This document shows positions 25,651-32,418 of a stretch of 64,000 bases of DNA, one piece after another. The stretch is from the NCBI RefSeq assembly GCF_036492835.1, contig NZ_AP025314.1, forward strand, positions 1,302,001 to 1,366,000, written 5' to 3'. The first letter of the stretch is position 1. Each line of letters starts with the position of its first letter. The position numbers were made by a program, and so were the translations under genes. This stretch comes from Fulvitalea axinellae. GTDB taxonomy: Bacteria; Bacteroidota; Bacteroidia; Cytophagales; Cyclobacteriaceae. The notes below the pieces were generated by a model. The model was not told the origin of the DNA and searched no databases. It saw nothing but the letters and a program-made list of their open reading frames with translations.

Positions 25651-25679
25651 AAAAAAAGCCCTCAGGGGGTTTTGAGGGC
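25651..25679 (-). terminator. Possible minus-strand terminator overlapping the tRNA-Arg promoter
   Basis: GCCCTCA (25658-25664) pairs with TGAGGGC (25673-25679), and A7 (25651-25657) gives a U tract on the minus strand. Its right arm covers the -33 box of the tRNA promoter. The nearest minus-strand gene upstream is the uncertain membrane ORF ending at 26357. Confidence 0.45.
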
Positions 25680-25700
25680 AATAATCTATGCTTATATTTG
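25671..25700 (+). promoter_or_regulatory. Bacteroidota-type promoter of tRNA-Arg
   Basis: TTTG (25671-25674), 18-bp spacer, TATATTTG (25693-25700). Both boxes match the consensus. The mature tRNA begins 19 bp downstream. Confidence 0.8.
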
Positions 25701-25718
25701 CAATCCCAAAAGGGTAAT

Positions 25719-25790
25719 GGCCTCGTAGTTCAATGGATAGAATAGAAGTTTCCTAAACTTTAGATCTAGGTTCGATTCCTAGCGAGGCTA
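25719..25790 (+). tRNA. tRNA-Arg (anticodon CCU)
   Basis: 72 nt. The acceptor arm GGCCTCG pairs with CGAGGCT, the first pair being G-U. The anticodon stem GAAGT/ACTTT encloses TTCCTAA, giving anticodon CCT for AGG codons. T arm CTAGG-TTCGATT-CCTAG. No encoded CCA. The G1-U72 pair is slightly unusual. Confidence 0.93.
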
Positions 25791-25795
25791 CTGCA

Positions 25796-25838
25796 AAAGC
25801 CGGTTCCTGATGTCAGGAGCCGGCTTTTTGTTTTTTTG
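25796..25838 (+). terminator. Terminator after tRNA-Arg
   Basis: AAAGCCGGTTCCTG pairs largely with CAGGAGCCGGCTTT around ATGT, followed by TTTTTGTTTTTTT. Confidence 0.88.
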
Positions 25839-25968
25839 CCAATGCCTGTTATGGCGATTTTTTGCCGGATAAGCCTCAGTCTGGCCGTTTGAGAAATTTC
25901 CAAATCCAAAAGGCCCGCGAGGCGTTCAATAAAGCAGAAAGGATGAGGTAAACGAGCCGAAAGCTTCT

Positions 25969-26301
25969 ATGGATTTTAAGGGAATGGTAAAGTTGGTCAG
26001 GATGAACTTCGAGCTGATATTTTGGCTTGTGGCTTTGGTCGCGTTGTTCGTCTGGCAACCCGGAGGTGGGCATATCGAGCTTTGTCCTCTGAAAAACATC
26101 GGGTTTCCCTATTGTCCGGGTTGCGGAATCGGCCGTTCTTTGCACTACGCCATGCTGGCGGATTTCGGAGCTTCCTTTTCGATGCATCCGCTTGGGCCGG
26201 TAGCTTTGGCGGTGATACTCCGCAGGGTTTGGCAATTGATAAAGAACTTTAAACACATACAAGATGCGAGACAGGATATTACAGATGGTTCCCGGAATTG
26301 A
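25969..26301 (+). CDS. DUF2752 domain-containing small membrane protein
   Basis: 110 aa. One N-terminal hydrophobic helix (IFWLVALVALFVW), then the DUF2752 signature: CPLKNIGFPYCPGCGIGRSLHYAMLADF and FSMHPLGPVALAVI. The three-cysteine CPxCGxxR-like motif is typical and may bind metal, though the function is unknown. The last 38 bases overlap the start of the TM2 gene (26264) in another frame. DUF2752 and TM2 proteins commonly occur side by side in Bacteroidota. Short inner-membrane protein, probably co-transcribed with the next gene. Confidence 0.85.
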   Translation: MDFKGMVKLVRMNFELIFWLVALVALFVWQPGGGHIELCPLKNIGFPYCPGCGIGRSLHYAMLADFGASFSMHPLGPVALAVILRRVWQLIKNFKHIQDARQDITDGSRN

Positions 26302-26617
26302 GGAAGACGAATATATTTATGTGAGCAGATTGACTGAGGGCCTGACGCCAAGCCAGCTACAAACGTTTTGCGTGCTTTATAACACCAAACGGAAAAGTTC
26401 CGAAATGATTCTGATCAGTACGGTTATCGGCTTTTTTGGTGTGGCGGGTATTCAGAGGTTTATAACTGGGCAGATTTTGTTGGGATTGCTGTACTTCTTC
26501 ACAGGAGGATTGTGCCTGATAGGCACGCTGGTGGATCTGATCAACTACCGCTCTTTGGCTTTTGAGGCAAACCGTCAGGCGGCTGACGAAACGCGCCGTA
26601 TGGTGGCGTCGATGTAA
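26264..26617 (+). CDS. TM2 domain-containing protein
   Basis: 117 aa. A soluble N-terminal 45 residues are followed by two hydrophobic helices of the TM2 domain: MILISTVIGFFGVAGIQRFI and LLGLLYFFTGGLCLIGTLVDLI, with the GxxG-x-x-RF core. The role of bacterial TM2 proteins is unknown. The start codon lies inside the DUF2752 gene, so the two are translationally linked. The C-terminal region overlaps the minus-strand membrane ORF (26357-26833) in antisense. Confidence 0.85.
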   Translation: MRDRILQMVPGIEEDEYIYVSRLTEGLTPSQLQTFCVLYNTKRKSSEMILISTVIGFFGVAGIQRFITGQILLGLLYFFTGGLCLIGTLVDLINYRSLAFEANRQAADETRRMVASM

Positions 26618-26833
26618 CGCTGGGCGAAGGTCAGTCTTGTTGTTTTTTTTGAACTTGTATGCGAACATGGCGCTGATTCCGAAAAAGGCGATGGTGCCGA
26701 TTGAGACAAAAGTCAGGCGCCAAGGTTCCATATCCCCGATATCGCCGTGGATAGTTTTCAGAAAAACGATAAACGCCCCGACAAGGAGGATGAGCAAAGG
26801 CAAAAAGATTATTTTTTTTTGTTTGGGAGCCAT
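26357..26833 (-). CDS. Uncertain membrane ORF, antisense over the TM2 gene
   Basis: 158 aa from the ATG at 26833. The first about 65 residues look like a real small membrane protein with two helices (IIFLPLLILLVGAFIVFL and LTFVSIGTIAFFGISAMFAY) and a basic exit (KFKKNNK). The remaining about 90 residues are the antisense of the TM2 gene and are rich in His, Gln and Arg, unlike real sequence. The natural stop may have been lost, or only the first part is meaningful. It is convergent with the TM2 gene. A truncated functional protein ending near 26630 would need a stop that is absent in this frame. Confidence 0.4.
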   Translation of the reverse strand: MAPKQKKIIFLPLLILLVGAFIVFLKTIHGDIGDMEPWRLTFVSIGTIAFFGISAMFAYKFKKNNKTDLRPALHRRHHTARFVSRLTVCLKSQRAVVDQIHQRAYQAQSSCEEVQQSQQNLPSYKPLNTRHTKKADNRTDQNHFGTFPFGVIKHAKRL

Positions 26834-26964
26834 ATGTACGTCTTTGGAAAGCGTTAAAAATACGTTATTTAATATAGCGAGATTCCTTCGGAAAGTCAAT
26901 CATGAGCGTTTTGGCCCGGTTTTCGGCTGATTTTTTTGACATGGTTTGAGATTGTCCAACCCGA

Positions 26965-28479
26965 ATGTTTACCCGCAAAAAAGCAAATATAAAAAACTCC
27001 TTAGGAACTGAAAAAAACGGTTCCGCCCAGATGCCTGTGCAACGGAAAATCGGGTATGAATTCGAAGGGCAATGGAATGTCCGTGATCTCAATCCCGGTG
27101 ATATTACTTTGGAACGGATGGAGGAAGAGCGAGGCGCCGTGATGCGGGAGAGGGAGGCCAAGATTCGCGCTAAACTCGCTACCGGGGCTTATCAGGGAGT
27201 GCGGGATAATGTAGCCTATGATATGGCTGCTCACGCTTTGGCTTCCGCCGGCGAAATTGGAGAAAAACCGTTGCTGGGAAAAAATTTGGCCAAAAAACAG
27301 GTTATTTATAAAGAGGACGGTTTTACCTTGGAAGCGGACGCCAGTCCGTCGGGCGGATCGAATATCGAGTGGGTGACCGAGCCTTTGGAAGGCAGGCAGA
27401 CGGCATCGAAGACCACGGGCAGAATACAGAAAATGGTCAGTCTTTTCAACCGCTCAAAAGACAGTGAGTACGTTGATCTCGCTCCGGATTTTTTTAGGGC
27501 GAACGGTTTTAACGGTTTTGTTCCTGCCGAAAGGAAAATCAGAATGTACCCGGTGCAGGGGGAGATCGGCCTACAACCTCAGTTTACTTGCGGATTCAGC
27601 TTGGAAGAGTTTTCCAGAGTACTTTCATATCTCAACGAGAGGGAGCGCGAAGGTAGGGGAGCCATCCCTCGGCGTATCCTGAGCGCCGGGACTGGTGAGG
27701 GAAGCGACCCGGCCGAGGACCTAACCTTGGCGATATCCGGAGTGAGGGGAGAATCTTTGGGAGCGCTGGATGAAACCGATTTTCCGGAGTTGGCCGGCAT
27801 AGGTTTCGACATGGAGCTTTCTTGGGACTTGGATCAGCTTCTGGGTAACGTGGCGATAGCTTCCGAAGATTTGGAAAAAGACGAACCTAAGGAAGATGTG
27901 GATGCCCTTCTGCCTTTTTGGCCGGCGAGAGTTCGGGACAAGAACGCGCCACTTAAGGCTTTGTTGGCCTTGGTGGCGATGTACCTGATTCGTGGGAAGA
28001 ACTTGCCTGAGGGAGCCAATTCAAAGGCCATAGCGGGAGGTTTGCTGTCCCGGACTGACTTCGGTTATAATTTTGAGCTGTTGCCCGAAGAAATAAAGCG
28101 GAAGTTCAGAGCCAATCCTGATCTTTTCGTCCAGATGGCGCTTAGGGTTGCGAGAATGGAAGGTGAGAGTTCAGTTCCATTGTATGCGAATTCGGTCAGG
28201 TATACCGAAATGGGCGAACCGAATTTGGGAGGAAACATAAGCTTAAAACGTGGTGATTGGTTGCGTTCAATGGTTTTGGGCGAGGATCTTCTAAACCATA
28301 GGCGCGACCCGAAAATTCACGCTTCATTGGGCGCTTTAGGGCGTAGCGCCGACGGGCTTTTGGTAGTCGAATTTCGCCGGATTCAGGGAATCGTTTATGA
28401 AAATAGGCTTCTTGAGACAGCGATGTCTTATTACGATTTTTATGAAAAGGTCAAGAAGCGGAAAGGCCCTTTGAAGTAA
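26965..28479 (+). CDS. Unassigned 504-aa protein, possibly polymorphic/contractile-injection cargo
   Basis: 504 aa with no signal peptide and no transmembrane segment. After a short Lys/Asn-rich leader, MPVQRKIGYEFEGQW opens the main domain. Later blocks are SGGSNIEWVTEPLEG (about 131-145) and LQPQFTCGFSLEEFSRVL (about 206-223), then helices to the end. The order GFEFE, (I/E)EFVTEPL-like, PQ-T-G is one I remember from large cargo or toxin-like proteins linked to extracellular contractile injection systems, and it is also reminiscent of amidoligase-type folds. Neither is certain. No injection-system structural gene is in the window. It is flanked by membrane-protein genes; its 3' end overlaps the DUF2809 gene by 29 bp. 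Confidence 0.45.
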   Translation: MFTRKKANIKNSLGTEKNGSAQMPVQRKIGYEFEGQWNVRDLNPGDITLERMEEERGAVMREREAKIRAKLATGAYQGVRDNVAYDMAAHALASAGEIGEKPLLGKNLAKKQVIYKEDGFTLEADASPSGGSNIEWVTEPLEGRQTASKTTGRIQKMVSLFNRSKDSEYVDLAPDFFRANGFNGFVPAERKIRMYPVQGEIGLQPQFTCGFSLEEFSRVLSYLNEREREGRGAIPRRILSAGTGEGSDPAEDLTLAISGVRGESLGALDETDFPELAGIGFDMELSWDLDQLLGNVAIASEDLEKDEPKEDVDALLPFWPARVRDKNAPLKALLALVAMYLIRGKNLPEGANSKAIAGGLLSRTDFGYNFELLPEEIKRKFRANPDLFVQMALRVARMEGESSVPLYANSVRYTEMGEPNLGGNISLKRGDWLRSMVLGEDLLNHRRDPKIHASLGALGRSADGLLVVEFRRIQGIVYENRLLETAMSYYDFYEKVKKRKGPLK

Positions 28480-28855
28480 GCTTTCCGATTGCCAAACGGT
28501 CGATTGTCCACGCCAAAATAATTCCTGCGGTATAACAGATTAAATCAGACCACAGAAATCCAAAGCCTAGAACCAAACCGCCTAACCTTGTATGTCGGAT
28601 AGTGTTGAGCCAATCGACTTGGTAAAGCTGACTTAATTCTATGAGGACGCAGAATGTTAAAGCCAAGATGAAACGTTGCGCATTGGTTTTTTTCGGAAAA
28701 ATAAAACCGAATCCGAAATAGACCATCATGGCCCAAAGCGTATCGCCGGAGTATTCTTTTATAAAAGGAGGAAGGAAGATTTCCGGATTGCGGGAAGCCA
28801 AGCCCAAAACTATTGTGAAAGCCGTAGCCAAGGCGTAAAATATGCGAAGCTTCAT
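28451..28855 (-). CDS. DUF2809 domain-containing membrane protein
   Basis: 134 aa with four hydrophobic helices: RIFYALATAFTIVLGLASR, LWAMMVYFGFGFIF, RFILALTFCVLIELSQLY and LICYTAGIILAWTID. The motif IELSQLYQVDWLNTIRHTRLGGLVLG is the DUF2809 signature. Function unknown; relatives are small inner-membrane proteins. It overlaps the MscS-type gene by ATGA at 28852-28855, so the two are co-translated, and its 3' end overlaps the plus-strand 504-aa gene by 29 bp. Confidence 0.85.
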   Translation of the reverse strand: MKLRIFYALATAFTIVLGLASRNPEIFLPPFIKEYSGDTLWAMMVYFGFGFIFPKKTNAQRFILALTFCVLIELSQLYQVDWLNTIRHTRLGGLVLGFGFLWSDLICYTAGIILAWTIDRLAIGKLTSKGLSAS

Positions 28856-29733
28856 GATAGCGATTCCATTTTTTCCGGAACGGAAACCAGATGAAGGTCT
28901 CTTTGGGGAAAAGGAATTTCGACTTTGTGTTGCTTGAAAATTTTGAAAATCGAGTAATACAATTCGCTCTGCAACACTTTTGGGACAGTTGTGCGGGTTT
29001 CGGTCCAGATCACTAATTCAAAATCAAGAGAGCTCTCTCCGTAATTGATAAACCACACCTCGGGTTCCGGTTTTTTGAGAATATCCGGATGTTCGTCAGC
29101 TACCTGAAGCAACAGTTCCCTGATCGTCTCCGGATTTTCCTTATAAGCCACACCGACGGGAATCCGCAACCGGACCCGGCGGTTGTTGTGGCTCCAATTG
29201 ATTACCGTGTCCGAGACGAACCGGCTGTTTGGTACGATGACCGAAATATTGTCATTGGTGAGAACCGTAGTGGCCCTGGGGCCGATATTCTGGATCTGAC
29301 CAACGATATCGCCAACCTCGACACGGTCGCCGACTTTAAGCGGTCTTTCAAAAAAGATAATCACGCCGGAAATCAGGTTTTCGGCCACGTTTTGCAAACC
29401 GATACCTATACCCACACCCAAGGATCCGAACAGGACGTAAACGCTGCTCAAGTCCAGCCCAAACGATTGTACGATGACAAAAAATCCGATGATCAGCGTA
29501 AAATACCGGGCCACGCTTCCGATTGCGGTGCGGTGGTCCCGCAACCTTTCAAACCGGATCAAAATTCTGTTTGAAAGGATTTTACGGAAATACTCCGCCC
29601 CGACATACAAAGCGGCCATGGCCAACGTAAACGAAATAATGCTTCCGAGAGTAACGGCGTTGTCGCCGGTACCGATGACTTTGAGCGCCAAAAAATCCCG
29701 AAAATGGTTGAAGATTGATTCGAGCAGTTCCAT
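28852..29733 (-). CDS. Small-conductance mechanosensitive channel (MscS family)
   Basis: 293 aa from the ATG at 29733 (ELLESIFNHFRDF); the longer frame to 29886 adds an unlikely leader. Three membrane helices: LGSIISFTLAMAALYVGA, GSVARYFTLIIGFFVIV and the pore-lining LFGSLGVGIGIGLQNVAENLISGVIIFFERP, the classic MscS TM3 pattern. The cytoplasmic vestibule domain follows: VGDRVEVGDIVGQIQNIGPRATTV and the final FPQRDLHL. The channel opens on membrane tension and releases solutes on osmotic downshift. First gene of a pair with DUF2809. Confidence 0.93.
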   Translation of the reverse strand: MELLESIFNHFRDFLALKVIGTGDNAVTLGSIISFTLAMAALYVGAEYFRKILSNRILIRFERLRDHRTAIGSVARYFTLIIGFFVIVQSFGLDLSSVYVLFGSLGVGIGIGLQNVAENLISGVIIFFERPLKVGDRVEVGDIVGQIQNIGPRATTVLTNDNISVIVPNSRFVSDTVINWSHNNRRVRLRIPVGVAYKENPETIRELLLQVADEHPDILKKPEPEVWFINYGESSLDFELVIWTETRTTVPKVLQSELYYSIFKIFKQHKVEIPFPQRDLHLVSVPEKMESLS

Positions 29734-29856
29734 GGTTGTAATGTGGTTTGTATGCAAAAGTATGGATAGGGAGGAGTTTTGCAAATACGGCACGCCAAAG
29801 ATTAACATTAAGCCAAGGCTCCGGTTAGTTTGAGAAAGAAACCAAAACTTGAGCAG

Positions 29857-30564
29857 ATGCCAGAATTGATGCCCGCCGCTTCGCATTTTCCGGAAATCGA
29901 CGCCATGGCTTCCGGAATACGTTCCTTGGCCGAGTTTTTCGCCAACGCTACCCCGGAAGAGACGAAAGAAAGGACGGTTTTCGAACTGATGAGATCAGGT
30001 TGGAAGACGGAGCGCTTCGGCGACGGGGCGTTGCTTGAGGGAAGTTACCGGCACGGCACTTCCAAACGATCGCTTGCGTTTTGGAGTTTGTCCGGAGATC
30101 CAGTTCGTCGGGCGGAATTGCTGACAGCAGCTCATTTTATCTCAAAATATGGCCATTGCCAAGGTGTTGTCAGGCTATTGTTCGAAGAAACTCCGGCGCC
30201 TCATCCGCAAGAGATTGTGGATGAATACTGCTCCCACCGCGACCCGATGGCGTTCTTTTACGCTTATAACCGCTCTGACGACAAGCATAGTTTCTTGGTG
30301 AACCTTTTAAGCGCCAACGATAACCATCACGCTTTTCGGCACGCGATGCAGGCGGCCGAAAGATTGGCCGGGATTGAGCATGTGAAATATGTGAACGACA
30401 CCGAATTTCCGGCGGATGTTATGCCTTGGCTTTTGAAGCTTCCTTCGGTAGGCGTAGGGCTTTCGGAAGACCTGATGAAAGATTGGGGACAGGATCCGAT
30501 GGTGCTTTCCGTTAAGTTTTTCGTGATGTTGGCCTCATTGGAGTTAAAAGACTGGGCGATGTGA
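29857..30564 (+). CDS. Conserved-looking hypothetical protein, no family recognised
   Basis: 235 aa from the ATG at 29857; an in-frame TTG at 29830 would add nine residues. No signal peptide or transmembrane segment. It is mostly helical and rich in His, Asp and Phe. Segments include AELLTAAHFISKYGHCQGVVRLLFEE, HRDPMAFFYAYNRSDDKHSFLVNL and a C-terminal FFVMLASLELKDWAM. I do not recognise a domain. It is divergent from the MscS gene (124 bp apart) and convergent with the AraC-type regulator (7 bp between stops). Confidence 0.5.
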   Translation: MPELMPAASHFPEIDAMASGIRSLAEFFANATPEETKERTVFELMRSGWKTERFGDGALLEGSYRHGTSKRSLAFWSLSGDPVRRAELLTAAHFISKYGHCQGVVRLLFEETPAPHPQEIVDEYCSHRDPMAFFYAYNRSDDKHSFLVNLLSANDNHHAFRHAMQAAERLAGIEHVKYVNDTEFPADVMPWLLKLPSVGVGLSEDLMKDWGQDPMVLSVKFFVMLASLELKDWAM

Positions 30565-30571
30565 AGCGCAA

Positions 30572-32350
30572 CTAAATTTGAGTCGTGTTGGCTTCTTGGT
30601 TTATGGGATTTTCCCGCTTTTTCCGGTAGGCTGAAGGCGTGTCGCCATATTGTTCCTTAAAGCAACGGTTGAAGTAAGAACGGCTCTGGAAGCCCGTTTT
30701 CACTATTATTTCCGAAATGCTGATTTCCGGATCCTGTAGCAATTCGGCGACTTTTTTCATCCGGATATCCCTGAGAAATCCGGAAGCGGACATTCCGGTG
30801 TTTTCTTTCAAAAGGTAATAAAGCTTGGTCTTGCTCATCCCTGCGTCTTTGGCGAATTGGTCCGTCGTATAGTTCTCGTCCGACAGTTTGTTTTCGGCTA
30901 ATTGGCGAAGATTCTCCAGCTCCTTGTTCGGGCCGGATAGCTTTTCGTTTGGCGTATTATCGGCCTTGTTTTTTTTCAGGAAAACGATAAGCATAAAGCC
31001 GATGACCGGAATCAAAGTTAGTAAGCTGAACTTGAGAATATGTTTCTGGACGTTTTTGTCTTTTCCCAAATCAGGTTTTTCGGCGAAAAGCCTGTCCACT
31101 TCGGCCACTTCCAGCTTTCGGTTCCAGATACTCACGTCCCTGATTCCTCCATGGTAAGTTTCGTTCCAAAGATTTCTTCCGATTAGAATTCTTTTGCCGG
31201 GCAAATACGGGATCGGAGCGGGGAAAACTGATTCGGTTTTTCCGTTTACAAACATCCGGATAGAGTCTCCGGCCTCAAAAGTTACGGCCACATGTTGCCA
31301 ACGGCCGGTGTCTAAAAGGTTTCTTCGGGAGATATAATCCTTGATTTTTGGCAGTGTGAGCGTAAGCCCGCCAAGCTGGTTTAGCTTTAGTGAGAAGCCG
31401 ATGTTATTGTCTACCAAGGCTTGGCTTCCGGTCATTTTGGCGGGTTTTATCCATGCCGCCACGCTGAACGAATAGTCGGTTTCGACTTTTGGCCCTTGGA
31501 GGTACTCGCCTTTTCCCGAAAAACGAGGGAAAGCTCCGGTAGAGTCTTCCGTCCAGCTGATTTTGCCGTTTGCTTTAAGTTCGCCCGAAGGGGAATTCAT
31601 GGCAAAGTGCGCCAGCAGGTTTTCGGTAAGCTGGGGCGTATGTTTTGATTTGGAGTGCAGCTCCGCGATTTGGTTTTGCGTTAAAACTCCTTCAAAAACC
31701 TCCGGTTGGTCTATCAATCCGTTGAAAAGCTCCCTGAAATTATTTTTGCCCAAAACAAAGACGGCGGAATCGGGCATTGTCTTCATCCTTTTCTTGAGCG
31801 TGTCAGATCCTACGAGTCTTCCGTTTTTGTAAAAGCTTGCGATGTTTTTTGAGTAACTGACAGCCAAATGTTGCCAAGCGCCGTTTGCCAGGCAAGGATC
31901 GGAATAGAGATCGCCTTGTCCGTGGAAATTCAGATGGATTTTCCTGTCGGGAGTCGTTTTTAACGTCGCGAATTCCGGGTAGCCCATTATGGGCATGTTT
32001 CCTTCCTTTAGCGCGTCGGTTTTCACCCAAACTGAGAAGGTGAATTCGTCGCGTATCGGTTTTTTACGGAGCGAAAGAGAATCGTTGATACCGTCAAAAC
32101 CTAGTGCCGTCGGGCGCGAATTGTCGATTTTTTTCAGCAACGGATACTTCTCGGCTTTTACTAATGTGTCATGGTTTTGGCCAAAGCCGACGCTGGCGGT
32201 TAACGCAAGGGTAGCGAAAAAGAAAAAAAGTTGACCCAAACCCTTAAGCTTTACTTTAAGTGAGCCTCGAATCTGTTTTTTTGTCCAAATACGATTTTTC
32301 AAACCCTTGCTGTTCAGTGAGATGAATATATGGGCACAAAAAATAAACAT
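30572..32350 (-). CDS. Membrane-spanning LamG-LamG-AraC one-component regulator
   Basis: 592 aa from the ATG at 32350. The start is uncertain, because a hydrophobic signal or anchor (QLFFFFATLALTASVGF) begins 40 residues later. Residues about 85-230 and about 270-425 form two concanavalin-type LamG domains (FTFSVWVKTDAL, WQHLAVSYSKNIASFYKNGRLVG, then FSVAAWIKPAKMTGSQALVDN, WQHVAVTFEAGDSIRMFVNGK). A single helix follows (HILKFSLLTLIPVIGFMLIVFL, about 450-470), then a cytoplasmic AraC HTH pair ending GFQSRSYFNRCFKEQYGDTPSAYRKK. The predicted periplasmic sensor recognises a glycan or polymer and controls transcription directly. It is divergent from the GH89 gene. Confidence 0.85.
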   Translation of the reverse strand: MFIFCAHIFISLNSKGLKNRIWTKKQIRGSLKVKLKGLGQLFFFFATLALTASVGFGQNHDTLVKAEKYPLLKKIDNSRPTALGFDGINDSLSLRKKPIRDEFTFSVWVKTDALKEGNMPIMGYPEFATLKTTPDRKIHLNFHGQGDLYSDPCLANGAWQHLAVSYSKNIASFYKNGRLVGSDTLKKRMKTMPDSAVFVLGKNNFRELFNGLIDQPEVFEGVLTQNQIAELHSKSKHTPQLTENLLAHFAMNSPSGELKANGKISWTEDSTGAFPRFSGKGEYLQGPKVETDYSFSVAAWIKPAKMTGSQALVDNNIGFSLKLNQLGGLTLTLPKIKDYISRRNLLDTGRWQHVAVTFEAGDSIRMFVNGKTESVFPAPIPYLPGKRILIGRNLWNETYHGGIRDVSIWNRKLEVAEVDRLFAEKPDLGKDKNVQKHILKFSLLTLIPVIGFMLIVFLKKNKADNTPNEKLSGPNKELENLRQLAENKLSDENYTTDQFAKDAGMSKTKLYYLLKENTGMSASGFLRDIRMKKVAELLQDPEISISEIIVKTGFQSRSYFNRCFKEQYGDTPSAYRKKRENPINQEANTTQI

Positions 32351-32418
32351 TATCTCAAACACCTGCAACGCGTGATCGGCCAATTTGCGGACAGAAAAAA
32401 ACCAGAATTTTTATTGAG

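Larger units (their letters stand above)
25429..25718. other. Intergenic region with tRNA promoter and a minus-strand hairpin
   Basis: It contains the promoter of tRNA-Arg (25671-25700) and a hairpin at 25651-25679 that has a terminator shape only for minus-strand RNA. Nothing else recognisable. Confidence 0.5.
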
